A stretch of DNA of 64,000 nucleotides from UBA4744 sp963723165 (GTDB taxonomy: Bacteria > Actinomycetota > Acidimicrobiia > Spongiisociales > UBA4744), in assembly GCA_963723165.1 (NCBI GenBank), contig CAVRPP010000008.1, forward strand, positions 186,001 to 250,000, given 5' to 3'. The translations under genes were made by a program, and so were the position numbers. This document shows, in pieces, positions 51,045-59,948 of the stretch. Within the stretch, counting starts at the first letter, position 1, and every line of letters begins with the position of its first letter. Below the pieces are notes generated by a model. It was given only the letters and a program-made list of their open reading frames with translations. It was not told where the DNA came from and did no database searches.

Positions 51045-52231
51045 TTACTGGGTGCCACTAACACGTTCTGCGACTGCCGCGTACGCGGGACTTGGATCGA
51101 TCCAGTTGTTCGTTGCGACCCAGAAGGCCGTCATCCCCGTTTCCGGTGCGTCCGCGACCAGCGTCAGGTATCCCGCAAACCATCCATCGTGCCCGACGAG
51201 CCCTTCGACGCGGCGTCCCCGAACCTGTTCCAGATCTGTATCCCGAGTCCATAGTCCGGATAGTTTCCCATCACCGACAACCCCGTCTGGCGGGGATTGC
51301 CGATCATCTCTGCCAGGGTGTCGGCCGACACGATCTGCCCGTCGAACAGGGCCGTGAATAAGGTATGCAGGTCTGGGGCAGTACTCACCATGCCGCCCGC
51401 CGCCCATGCCGAGGTGGCTATCTTCGATGTGTAGTCGAAGCTGATCGGTTCAACCGACTCCTGTTCCGAAAGGGATACGTAGGCGCCGAACGCGCCAGGG
51501 CCGTCCTCGAATCCGGCCAGGTAGGTGCTGCTCATTCCCAGAGGTTCGATGATGCGGGCCCGCAGAACTTCGGCAAAGGGGCGATCCGTGACTTCCTCGA
51601 TCAACACGCCGAGCACGATGTAGTTGGTACTCGAATAGCTCCAGTGCGATTCGGATCCAGGCCGGGAGAGCGGCTCCAGCCCGGCGATCAACTCGACGGT
51701 CTCCTCGGGCGTCCACATCCGGTTGGGGTCTTCCAGCACAGTCTCCCAGAAGCTGGGGTCATCGGCGTAGTCGGGGATGCCGCTGGTGTGTTGCAGTAGG
51801 TGACGGACTGCGACGTCCTCGGGCACCGGGACCCGGGTGACGTAATCGATTGCTGGGGCGTCGAGGTCGACGAGACCCTCATCGACCAGCGACAGGGTGA
51901 CCAGCGCCGTGAACAGTTTGGTGATGCTGCCGACCATGAACGCCGAGTCCGGCGTCGGTGGGTTCCCGTCGGGATCGGTTCCCTTGGCGGCATACACCAC
52001 CTCCCCATCCGCAGCCACGACGGCCACCATGAACGCGCCACCGGACGCGGGGATCGAGACCCTGTCCACCTGCTCGGCCAGGAAGGCCTCGTCCACCACC
52101 GGGACGACGACGGCAGTCGTGTTTGTCGTTGGTCCGGTGGTCGTCGGAACCGCGGCAGTGGCCCCGCATGCGCCAGCCACCAACCCAACGGCTGTGAGAA
52201 CAACCGCGAGTTTCAACCGGCTCCGCTTCAT
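51045..52231 (-). CDS. Serine hydrolase / class C beta-lactamase-like lipoprotein, frameshifted
   Basis: Begins at ATG 52231 with a lipoprotein signal (lipobox near VAGAC) and a Thr-rich linker. Beta-lactamase/D-Ala-D-Ala carboxypeptidase landmarks: SITK (Ser-x-x-Lys), HTSGIPDYA, YSSTNY (Tyr-x-Asn type) and, after the break, VGHDGWFAGY (His-x-Gly). The frame ends early at 51164, and the homologous end continues in another frame to 51045. One extra base in the CCC run at 51201-51203 restores about 395 residues. Likely a peptidase or esterase of cell-wall peptides; true beta-lactamase activity is unproven. Confidence 0.82.
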
Positions 52232-52695
52232 GCGGCCCCCAGAGGTTCCCATCCATCATCTCACACAGACCACCCAGAGCGGTAGGGCCGACCGGATCGA
52301 CTCCGCTTATGCCCAAATCCGCGACCAGCGCCGATCACCGGCTATGCGCCATAACACCCATCCCGCCGAGTACTCAAGATCGGCACTTCGAGGTGCGGTT
52401 CAGAATTGCCGGAACTCGCCGGACTCAATCACCTGTTCCAGAACGCGACGACGGGCGCCGTTTCAGAATATGGGCTCATCGAGGAGACGATGGCGCCGGT
52501 GGTTCCCAAGACGATCGCCGACTGGATACTGGAGCGCTTCTGATTCCGAGATATCTCTGTTGGGTAATTCCCCCTCAGAGAGGGGGACCATTCAAAAGTT
52601 GTCTCTTTGCGTGCCTTCGACAACTACCTACACCGCGTGTTTGTTACGGTTTCTCACCTACTCACAGTTTCAGTCTGTCCCAGGAGGAGCCGACC
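52232..52695. other. Intergenic stretch holding repeat copy A
   Basis: No gene is supported in these 460 bases. It contains one ~56-bp palindromic repeat and presumably the promoters of the serine hydrolase and the next gene. Confidence 0.6.
52330..52384 (+). repeat. Dispersed ~56-bp palindromic repeat, copy A
   Basis: Starts GCCGATCACC and ends GATCGGC, followed by a GCAC-TTCGAG-GTGC hairpin. Internal CCGCCGAGT block matches the other copies. Confidence 0.75.
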
Positions 52696-53127
52696 GTGGA
52701 GGACACCATCAGCAACCGCATCAACGCAGACCGTCGGGGAGTGCTGTCCTCACTCTGGATCTTCGTCTTGTTCAACATGCTCTTCCGTGACATCCACGAG
52801 TTCGCTCGTCCGGGCTGGATCGAAGAACTCATGTCGATGGAAGTTGCCGAAGGACTGCTGCTCGCATCCGGGATCGTGCTGAGCCTGTTCATCTCGATGA
52901 TCGTGTTGAACCGAGTGCTGTCTTCCACCGCAGCCCGCTGGGCCAACGTCACGGTTTCCGTCGTGGCTATCGCGGCAATGGTCGCCAATCCACCGGGCGA
53001 CCTCGACGACATCTGGTTCTTCGTCGTCGAGATCCTCGCCCTGCTGGCGATCATCGGTCTTGCCTGGACCTGGCGGACGGACCCAGCTGAGCGCAGCCCT
53101 GATCCGGTGGTAGCGAGCGAGACCTAG
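52696..53127 (+). CDS. Four-helix membrane protein, DUF6326-like
   Basis: 143 residues. GTG 52696 follows AGGAGGAG. Four hydrophobic helices: VLSSLWIFVLFNMLFRD, EGLLLASGIVLSLFISMIVL, WANVTVSVVAIAAMV and DIWFFVVEILALLAIIGLAW. The pattern with FRDIHEF after helix 1 fits DUF6326. Function unknown. It is the first gene of the repeat-punctuated accessory region. Confidence 0.78.
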   Translation: MEDTISNRINADRRGVLSSLWIFVLFNMLFRDIHEFARPGWIEELMSMEVAEGLLLASGIVLSLFISMIVLNRVLSSTAARWANVTVSVVAIAAMVANPPGDLDDIWFFVVEILALLAIIGLAWTWRTDPAERSPDPVVASET

Positions 53128-53344
53128 CGCTCCCAGACCGGGGAGGTGGGTCCCGCTGGGGCGGGCCTACGTACGAGTTGTGCCAGCTCCCGGCCTGTTC
53201 GCCTGCGCTAACGCATCGTTGCCGCATCTGTGGTGGGCGAATGCTGGAAGCCGTGGATGCTCGACGAGAACGTTGCTGCTCACCGAACACCATGCAGGAG
53301 ATGAATGCGATCATTGGTCCCAAGTGGAGCCGAGGAGGGCTTGA

Positions 53345-54151
53345 GTGAATAACGCGAGATCCGCCAAGGATCCGACGCCCTTTTCGGAGTTGAACGGCTT
53401 GTTGGCGGAGTTGATCGACTGCGTGCAGTCGATTCTCGCCGACGATCTCGTCGGCGGTTACGTCGTGGGGTCGTTCGCTCTCGGAGCCGGCGATCTCTCC
53501 AGCGACTGCGACTTCATCGTTGTGACGAAGGAGCCGGTCACCGGTGAGCAGGAACGAGCCCTCCGTCGGCTGCACGACGAGATCCCGACGCGTCCGGGGC
53601 ATTGGGCGACGAATCTGGAAGGCAGCTACGCACCGCAGGCAGATCTCGGGACGCTGGAGCGGCTCGACGGGGAGTGGCTGTATGTGGATCGGGGCTGGCG
53701 GGAGATGCAATGGTCAACCCACTGCAACGTCGCAGACACCCGATGGATACTCCGTGAGCGCGGCGTTCCGCTGATCGGGCCCGAGCCGCGGACCTTTGCG
53801 TGTGAGGTTCCCGCCGACCTGCTGCGCGACAGGATGCGCACCCTGATCGGGAACTTCCTTGAGGATCTGCTGAGCTGGACCAGTTTCGACATGATCTGGG
53901 CGCAGCGGTACGCAGTGGAATCCATGTGCCGCATGCTGTACACCCTCGAGACCGGAGAGGTGACCTCGAAGCTGGCTGCCCTCGAATGGGGAAGGGGGGA
54001 GCTCGCGCCGGCATGGCGGAATCTCATCGCGCAGGCGCGGGCTGACCGGCCAGTCCCTTGGGATGACCCTCCACGCCCAGGAAGCGTGGAGGCCACTATC
54101 GCCTTCGTCGAATACGGCAAGGAACACGCACGCAGACTCACCGGCGCCTGA
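53345..54151 (+). CDS. Aminoglycoside nucleotidyltransferase-like protein (AadA/DUF4111 type)
   Basis: 268 residues. The N-terminal nucleotidyltransferase fold has VVGSFALGAGDLSSDCDFIVV, including the GS and the two metal-binding Asp residues (D-x-D). The C-terminal helical DUF4111-like domain includes SMCRMLYTLETGEVTSKLAALEW, as in ANT(3'')/ANT(9). GTG 53345 follows AGGAGGG. Whether it modifies streptomycin-type drugs cannot be told; many environmental homologues have other substrates. Confidence 0.82.
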   Translation: MNNARSAKDPTPFSELNGLLAELIDCVQSILADDLVGGYVVGSFALGAGDLSSDCDFIVVTKEPVTGEQERALRRLHDEIPTRPGHWATNLEGSYAPQADLGTLERLDGEWLYVDRGWREMQWSTHCNVADTRWILRERGVPLIGPEPRTFACEVPADLLRDRMRTLIGNFLEDLLSWTSFDMIWAQRYAVESMCRMLYTLETGEVTSKLAALEWGRGELAPAWRNLIAQARADRPVPWDDPPRPGSVEATIAFVEYGKEHARRLTGA

Positions 54152-54213
54152 CCCGGCAACACCGACCCGCAGGCAGCGTTCGGTGTGTCCGGCGAGCTCG
54201 TCGGATGGAGCAC

Positions 54214-54270
54214 GCCGATCACCAAATACTTCGCCATAACGAGCATTGTGCCGAGTGCTCGAGTATCGGC
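54214..54270 (+). repeat. Dispersed ~56-bp palindromic repeat, copy B
   Basis: GCCGATCACCAAATAC at its start, AACGAGCAT and GCCGAGTGCTC inside, TATCGGCACG at its end. Confidence 0.8.
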
Positions 54271-54398
54271 ACGTCGGCGCTCGGTCGGGAAGGGCTTCCT
54301 CGAGACCGTCAATCGCACGATATCTTCAGTTATTGGCTGCTACATGGCGGAGCCAGCCTGGCTTGACGACATCGAGATCGAGGTTGTCGAGGCGGCGC

Positions 54399-55307
54399 TC
54401 AGCCTGCCGGGTCTGGATCAAACGCCGCCCTGAGTGCGTCGATCTGGCTGCGGTGGAAGTCCTGCACAACCGGGGCGCTGAGCGCCGCCTCGAAGCCGTG
54501 GTAGCCGCCCTCGACCACCTTCAGTTCACAGGGCACGCCAGCCTCCTGCAGGCGTCGGGCGTACTCGACGTCTTCGTCGTGAAACAGGTCCAGCGTGCCG
54601 ACTCCGATCCACGCCGGCGGTAGGCCGGACAGGTCTTCGGCGCGGGATGGTGCAGCGTGTGGGTGCACGTCGTCACCCGTGGCACCAGCCAGGTATGAGG
54701 ACCAGCCGAAGCGGTTGCAGGTCTGGTTCCACAGCTTGACCGGCATGTCGTCCAGGTCTGTTCGCTGGGCGGTGCGGTCGTCGATCATCGGGTAGATCAG
54801 CATTTGGAAGACTGGTTTGACGTCCATCTCATCTCGAGCTCGAAGAGCCAGTCCCGCTGCCAGGCCGCCACCTGCGCTCCCGCCACCGATGGCGATGCGG
54901 CTGGGGTCGACATCGGGTTGATCGGCCAACCACGCCAGTGCTGCGGCACAGTCGTCCATCGCTGCCGGGAACGGGTGTTTGGGGGCAAGGCGGTATTCGA
55001 CGAAGGCCATCGCCATATCAATGTGGGGGATGTACCGCTTGTGGGTCAGGGAGAACTCCGAGACGGCGGTCCCGACCACCATGCCGCCGCCGTGTATCCA
55101 CAGCAGCGCCGGGGCGGGCTTGCGTCCTGACGGCGGACCGACGAAGTAGACGTCGGCGGTTTCGCTGACCGACACCTTGCGTGCCTTTGGACTGATGAAG
55201 CGCTTCTGGAGCGCCTCCATGGCGCGGAAGAAGGGCAGCGTTCGGGGAAGGCCGAGGGAGGGCGGATAGAACCGTGCCTTGGTCAGCTCGGGGTGGTAGG
55301 TCGCCAT
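54399..55307 (-). CDS. HSL-family alpha/beta hydrolase (lipase/esterase)
   Basis: 302 residues with the HSL-family oxyanion motif HGGGMVVG, nucleophile elbow GGSAGGGLA, acid in LDLFHDEDVEYA and His in EGGYHGFEA. Such enzymes hydrolyse short-chain acyl esters. It is on the opposite strand from its neighbours and is flanked by repeat copies B and C. Confidence 0.9.
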   Translation of the reverse strand: MATYHPELTKARFYPPSLGLPRTLPFFRAMEALQKRFISPKARKVSVSETADVYFVGPPSGRKPAPALLWIHGGGMVVGTAVSEFSLTHKRYIPHIDMAMAFVEYRLAPKHPFPAAMDDCAAALAWLADQPDVDPSRIAIGGGSAGGGLAAGLALRARDEMDVKPVFQMLIYPMIDDRTAQRTDLDDMPVKLWNQTCNRFGWSSYLAGATGDDVHPHAAPSRAEDLSGLPPAWIGVGTLDLFHDEDVEYARRLQEAGVPCELKVVEGGYHGFEAALSAPVVQDFHRSQIDALRAAFDPDPAG

Positions 55308-55468
55308 GGTGGGATGCTACCGGTCAGTTTTCGGACAATGTCCGACACGAAGGCCGAGTAGTCGGGGCGACCCCCGGCAAACCGACGAGCCGTCCCTTAC
55401 GGATCGAACGGATTGGCAACCATCGACCCCAACGTACACGCCATGCCTTCCACCCTCCCGTTGTCCAC

Positions 55469-55524
55469 GCCGATCACCCGATCCCGAGCGAGATCGCTCA
55501 CGTCCTCGAACCGCCCAGATCGGC
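55469..55524 (+). repeat. Dispersed ~56-bp palindromic repeat, copy C
   Basis: GCCGATCACC at its start and GATCGGCACCTCG at its end; its middle differs most from the other copies. Confidence 0.65.
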
Positions 55525-55715
55525 ACCTCGTGTGCTGGGCGGGTGATGGCCGATCGGTCGCGGAGTGTGGTTACTTCGATGGGACGTCCGCCTTGGGTCC
55601 GTACGGGTCTTCGTACTAGGGGGAACGCAACGGGGCGACCGGCTAGATACCGTTCTCGGAGGACTCCGTCGGTTTCGTGGCGCTCCAATGGACTGCCCGG
55701 CGTGACGTTGGGGAC

Positions 55716-55753
55716 TTGACACTCCCTTCTATTGTAACTAAGTTGATTACAAT
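55716..55753 (+). promoter_or_regulatory. Promoter and Rrf2-type operator
   Basis: A TTGACA -35 (55716-55721) and a TAAGTT -10-like element 17 bases on overlap a perfect inverted repeat ATTGTAA-N9-TTACAAT at 55731-55753. An Rrf2-family repressor gene begins 12 bases later, so autoregulation is likely. Confidence 0.7.
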
Positions 55754-55765
55754 GAAGGCTCGATC

Positions 55766-56260
55766 ATGAAGAACAGCAAGTTCACAGTCGCGATCCACGC
55801 GCTGTCGGTGATCGCCTTGTTGGAGGAGGTCTTCGAGGGTGACCTGGTCAAGTCTCACCAGATCGCCGACAGCGTCAACACAAGCCCCGTCGTGATTCGG
55901 CGGACCTTGGGCAAATTGCGCCGTGCTGGCCTCATCGAGGTGGCTGGCGGTGCCACCGGCGGGGCCCGGCTGGCGCGAGATCCGCACCAGATCACCTTCC
56001 ACGATGTGTTCCTGGCGATCGAGGATGACGAGTTGTTCTCGATGCATCCGAGCGAGCCTTCGCAGACCTGCCCTGTCGGGTCAACCATCACACCGGTCCT
56101 GCAGGGTGTCTACGACGAGGTGGATCACGCCATCGGCGCCACGTTGCAGGACAAGACGATTGGACACGTCTATCTCGAGATGAAGAACGCGTTCTGTCAG
56201 CAGCACGGCATTTCACCCCCAGAAATGCGGGCACGGGCGAAGATCCGATTCGGTGGGTGA
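55766..56260 (+). CDS. Rrf2-family transcriptional regulator
   Basis: 164 residues. A winged-helix N-terminus (SKFTVAIHALSVIALLEE, SHQIADSVNTSPVVIRRTLGKL) has the wing GGATGGARLARDPHQIT. Only two cysteines (TCPVGS, FCQQHG) are seen, so the three-Cys Fe-S ligand set of IscR/NsrR is not complete. It leads an Rrf2-SRPBCC-SDR group on one strand, its likely target, and has its own inverted-repeat operator. Confidence 0.88.
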   Translation: MKNSKFTVAIHALSVIALLEEVFEGDLVKSHQIADSVNTSPVVIRRTLGKLRRAGLIEVAGGATGGARLARDPHQITFHDVFLAIEDDELFSMHPSEPSQTCPVGSTITPVLQGVYDEVDHAIGATLQDKTIGHVYLEMKNAFCQQHGISPPEMRARAKIRFGG

Positions 56261-56384
56261 TCATGCGGAGCACAGTCCCGCTTCGCGCGCCACGCAGGGA
56301 TCTTCCTCGATGGTGCGACGGCGCGAGCCCAACGAGATTGAGCAATCGAACCACGACTGAACAACAACTGAGGAGATACTCACC

Positions 56385-56924
56385 ATGCAGACGAAACCCT
56401 TGACCCAAGGCAGAACACCGGCCACAGCGCTCAATGCCGAGATCCTGATCGATGCCCCCCCGGCAGAAGTCTGGGAGGTCGTCGGCGAGAACTTCGCCGA
56501 AATCAACCGCTACGCGCCCGAGGTTGCGAGGTCGCACTACCTGCGGAAGGTGGACGGCATGGTCGGCAGCCAGCGCCGCTCCGAGATGCACAACGGCCGG
56601 ACGCTCGACGTTGAGATCACCGGGTGGGAGAGATCGACCCATGTCGAGTGGGAGATCGTCAAGCCGCACATCCCAATCCTGAAGTCAGGGGTGTCTCGCT
56701 ACATACTCATCGCCCAGGGCTCGCAGACACGTCTGGTGCTCGACGGCTACTTCGAGACGATCATCTCGTTGCTCAACCCGGTCGCGAAGCGGCGTTTCAA
56801 GTCCGTGGTGGCTGACGACCTGGCTGGAATCAAGCGCCTGGTGGAGGACGGCGAGACGGCCAGCGTCGAGGACACTGCCGGCGTTTTGGAGCAGTACAAG
56901 AGGCAAGTCGTCTTCGGCAGATGA
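56385..56924 (+). CDS. SRPBCC-family protein
   Basis: 179 residues of START/polyketide-cyclase fold: ALNAEILIDAPPAEVWEVV at the start and a long C-terminal helix FKSVVADDLAGIKRLVE. ATG 56385 follows TGAGGAG. Ligand unknown. It lies between the regulator and the SDR gene. Confidence 0.82.
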   Translation: MQTKPLTQGRTPATALNAEILIDAPPAEVWEVVGENFAEINRYAPEVARSHYLRKVDGMVGSQRRSEMHNGRTLDVEITGWERSTHVEWEIVKPHIPILKSGVSRYILIAQGSQTRLVLDGYFETIISLLNPVAKRRFKSVVADDLAGIKRLVEDGETASVEDTAGVLEQYKRQVVFGR

Positions 56925-56989
56925 GGCAGCCCAAACCAAGAGCTCGGACTTCCACTGATGCGGAAGTCGCACGAGAAGGAGACGCAACC

Positions 56990-57949
56990 ATGACCACCCA
57001 CAACCGCAGTGCCCTCGTCACCGGAGCCACATCCGGTCTCGGCTTCGAGGCCGCGGCTCAATTCGCGGACCACGGCTACGAGACCGTGTTCATCACTGGC
57101 CGCAGCGCATCCAAGGCGGCCGCCGCTGCAAAGGAGCTTGCTGCTCGCACCGGGAGGAGCGTGTTCGTCCCGGTCACGGTCGACTTCGATCGACTCGACA
57201 CCATCGATCCAGCTGCATCCGACATCGCCCAGTCCGGAAGGCAGATCGACCGGGCCATCCTCAACGCCGGCATCGTTGCCCCGCCTGAGGTGACGATGAG
57301 CAGCGACGGGATCGAGCGGGTCGTGTCCTCTACGCTGATCGGCCATCACCGGTTGACGATGCGACTGCTCGGGCGAGGTGCCTTGAGCCCGTCTGCTGCC
57401 ATCGTCATCGCCGGCTCCGAGGCTGCTCGCGGCGATGTTCCAATGTTCACCCCAATCGATCTGCAAGCGCTGGCAAACGACCAATTCGACGGCGACTTGG
57501 AGGGTGCGATCGAGGCACAGATGAAGATCAGCGCTCCGGCCGCCTACAAGCCCAATGACCAGTACGCCACGGCCAAGGTCTTGGTGGCCTGGTGGGCGGC
57601 AGCATTGTCTCGACGTTTGCCTGAGGGCATGACTGTGAATGCGGTCTCGCCGGGCAGCACGCCGGACACGAATGGCATCCGGAATGCTCCGGCCTACATG
57701 CGCTACATGCTTCCAGTGCTCAAGCTCATCCCAGGGATGGCCCACTCGGTTGCCGATGGCGCCAAGCGCTACCTGGACGGGGCCGACTTACGGAATTCGT
57801 CAGGCGACTTCTTCGCCTCCCGCCCGAAAAAGATGACGGGCGACTTGGTCAAGGTCGAGCTCGGCCACATCAACGACCGAGTCGGCCAGGAAGCCGCCTG
57901 GAACGTGACATCCAAGCTGGCCGGGGCCGAGTACCCGACGCCGGTCTGA
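56990..57949 (+). CDS. Short-chain dehydrogenase/reductase
   Basis: 319 residues with the nucleotide-binding TGATSGLG, the NAG-type motif LNAGIVA, active-site Tyr and Lys in YATAKVLVAWW and VSPGSTPDTNG. ATG 56990 follows AGAAGGAG. Likely NAD(P)-dependent oxidoreductase acting on the same unknown substrate as the upstream SRPBCC protein. Confidence 0.9.
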   Translation: MTTHNRSALVTGATSGLGFEAAAQFADHGYETVFITGRSASKAAAAAKELAARTGRSVFVPVTVDFDRLDTIDPAASDIAQSGRQIDRAILNAGIVAPPEVTMSSDGIERVVSSTLIGHHRLTMRLLGRGALSPSAAIVIAGSEAARGDVPMFTPIDLQALANDQFDGDLEGAIEAQMKISAPAAYKPNDQYATAKVLVAWWAAALSRRLPEGMTVNAVSPGSTPDTNGIRNAPAYMRYMLPVLKLIPGMAHSVADGAKRYLDGADLRNSSGDFFASRPKKMTGDLVKVELGHINDRVGQEAAWNVTSKLAGAEYPTPV

Positions 57950-58084
57950 TCACCGCTTGCCGCAGGCAGGATGGGCCCCGCTCACCCAGGCGCTGTGCTG
58001 CTTTCGTTTGCTCCAGTCCGATTCGGCCCGCCTGAGGAGTCGGCGCCGCGGATGCCGTCGTTCCATTGGGATGTGAGGTGATGG

Positions 58085-58186
58085 TCAGCCTTCGATCCGC
58101 TGCTCGAGACCCTTCAGGTTGCGACGCCATTTGAATCCGAGGACCGCTTCGGCGAACGGCGGCGGCGCCACACCAAGCCGGTTGCT
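58085..58186 (-). pseudogene. Possible 3' remnant of an SRPBCC-type gene
   Basis: The in-frame fragment reads GVAPPPFAEAVLGFKWRRNL, then KGLEQRIEG, then TGA. The charged helix ending in LEQRIEG resembles the last helix of SRPBCC proteins. No start or N-terminal part is present upstream. Confidence 0.3.
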
Positions 58187-58412
58187 TCACGCCGAAACGG
58201 CCGCTTGCAGTTTGTCTGCGATCAGTGCTGCCTGGCCGCGCTGGAATCGCACCCTCGAGCGACCGATCGGGCCGGTCTAAGAAGCGCTGAAGACCGCCAC
58301 GGCTGCAGCAGGAGTTGCAGTCGTCGTGATGCAGGGAGTTCGCCTAGCCGGTTATCTGAGGGCGCGTGCGGCGAAACCAGGATGATCGGCTGCGCTCACA
58401 AGGCGCTGCAGC

Positions 58413-58468
58413 GCCGATCAGCAAATACGGCGCGATATCGCCCATTCTCTCGAGTAGCGCCGAGCGGC
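58413..58468 (+). repeat. Dispersed ~56-bp palindromic repeat, copy D
   Basis: GCCGATCAGCAAATACGG at its start, CTCGAGTAGCG inside, GAGCGGCACCTCGTGCGC at and after its end. Confidence 0.75.
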
Positions 58469-58671
58469 ACCTCGTGCGCTATTGCCCGGGCTCGGAGGCG
58501 ACTACGGATCGTGGTGAAGTCGTTCCGGTCGATGCTCGGGTAATGGGGGCCGGCCTGGAACGTCGTGACGGATGGGGTTGACACGTGTGTGGACGTGGGA
58601 GCATGCTTGGCAGTGACGGTGCGCTCGGAGCAATGACGGACCGAAGAGCCGGCATCAGAGGGTGAAAGCCG

Positions 58672-58706
58672 GTCACGCTGGAAGGTCCGAGAGGACCGAA
58701 GGTGAC
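58672..58706 (+). ncRNA. Possible structured RNA element (GNRA-capped hairpin)
   Basis: GTCAC (58672-58676) pairs with GTGAC (58702-58706), enclosing GGTCC-GAGA-GGACC (58684-58697), a perfect stem with a GNRA tetraloop. I cannot name the RNA; a group II intron fragment is one idea. Confidence 0.25.
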
Positions 58707-58910
58707 GTTCCCTCCTTGTCTTCTCCGGGTGCACCGTCGTGTTTGATGCGCTACCCCACGGCTCCCCGCACAGAACTGCCGGATATCTCTCGCCGCAGAG
58801 TGGGTCGGTGAGGCTTGTGTCGGCGTGATTGTGCGCTAGCCGTGGCGTCGCTTTTTGGAAGACGGAGAGATAGCGCTGATTGCCAGATCCTGTTTCCTGA
58901 CATGGGTATC

Positions 58911-59588
58911 ATGGCCAAAGTCTTCGGAGGGCGCGGGGAAACGGCTGAACCGTATCTGTTCAAGGAACTCTCGCAGCAGTTTCTGGGTGCTGTCGCCAAA
59001 GCCTTGGCGGATAGCGGTTTCAAAAGGCGAGGGCGGTCCTATGCCTTCGTCAGACCGTGTGCATCCGGGTGGCAGGGGCTGCACTTCCCGCTGTCGAAAT
59101 ACACTTACCGGTTCGTCGTTATGCCGGCCGCCAATGTACGTTTCGACACGCTGGAGACGTTCGTCAACCGCTATGCCGTGAACCGGGACGAAAAGGGGCT
59201 GAACCGCAAATCGTCGATCGGCATGACATTGGGTGAACTGGCGGGGCAGGCAGAGCCTTCGCGCTGGAGTATCAGGAGCGGCCGTGATGTGGACAAGGCG
59301 CTTCCGGAAATCGACAGATTGATCCGCGATGTTGGATTGCCTTATTTCGAAAGATTCCGGTCGCTCGAAGCTCTCTACGAAATTGTGTGCAACCAGGGTG
59401 AACAGGGCCACATCTTTGGCAATGCTCCGCACGCGATCAACTGCGTCGCGCTGGCGCATCTGACATCGCAGCCAGACCGCATCCCCGATATCGTTCAGCA
59501 TTGGCGGACCGTCTTCGCGGACACCAACGACGCATCGGCTACTTTCTTCGAAGGTTTCTACCGCAGTTACTCCCAGAATCATGCCTAG
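58911..59588 (+). CDS. DUF4304-like hypothetical protein
   Basis: About 225 residues from ATG 58911 (ATG 58902 also possible). Segments FLGAVAKALADSGFKRRGRSYAFVR and GWQGLHFPLSKYTYRFVV fit a DUF4304-type domain, with a helical C-terminus to the end. Codon choice (e.g. GAAATCGACAGATTGATCCGC) is less GC-skewed than in the core genes, suggesting transfer. Function unknown. Confidence 0.65.
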   Translation: MAKVFGGRGETAEPYLFKELSQQFLGAVAKALADSGFKRRGRSYAFVRPCASGWQGLHFPLSKYTYRFVVMPAANVRFDTLETFVNRYAVNRDEKGLNRKSSIGMTLGELAGQAEPSRWSIRSGRDVDKALPEIDRLIRDVGLPYFERFRSLEALYEIVCNQGEQGHIFGNAPHAINCVALAHLTSQPDRIPDIVQHWRTVFADTNDASATFFEGFYRSYSQNHA

Positions 59589-59948
59589 CCGGTAAACTGC
59601 CCGATCACCGGTGCTCCAACCGTCCCAGACCGCCAAATCCCGGACACGAACGAGCAATTCGGGGAGTGACCTGGATCGGCACCTACGAGTGCACTCGCCC
59701 GACGACGGGTCGACACTCAGCGTGGTAGTCCCACGTTGCCACCCTGCGTCGCCGGCAGAGTGCAACAACATGCCGGTTTGGAGCGGCCACCGCGAGCTCT
59801 GGACCAGCTCAGTGCGTGTCGATCTGTGCGGTCGGACCCTTGCCTCCCGCCTGGACCCGCTTGGCGTAAGATCGTAAAACGACGACCTCACCGGATCTGA
59901 CGAGATAGCGCAAAAGAAGCCGAGGGTTGACGAAAGCGAGGGGAGAAC
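59589..59948. other. Intergenic stretch with repeat copy E
   Basis: No gene is supported in these 360 bases. Repeat copy E is at 59599-59680. Confidence 0.6.
59599..59680 (+). repeat. Dispersed palindromic repeat, copy E (with ~25-base insertion)
   Basis: GCCCGATCACC at its start, then extra bases, then CCAAATCCCGG, ACGAACGAGCAATTC and GATCGGCACC; longer than the others by about 25 bases. Confidence 0.7.

Larger units (their letters stand above)
55308..55765. other. Intergenic stretch with repeat copy C and an operator/promoter
   Basis: No gene is supported. It holds one palindromic repeat and, near its right end, the promoter and inverted repeat of the Rrf2-family gene. Confidence 0.6.
57950..58910. 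other. Long non-coding stretch with repeat copy D, a gene remnant and an RNA-like fold
   Basis: About 960 bases with no complete gene. On the minus strand a 33-codon fragment (58085-58186) ends like an SRPBCC protein (FKWRRNLKGLEQRIE). Repeat copy D is at 58413. A nested stem with a GAGA tetraloop is at 58672-58706. Confidence 0.55.
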
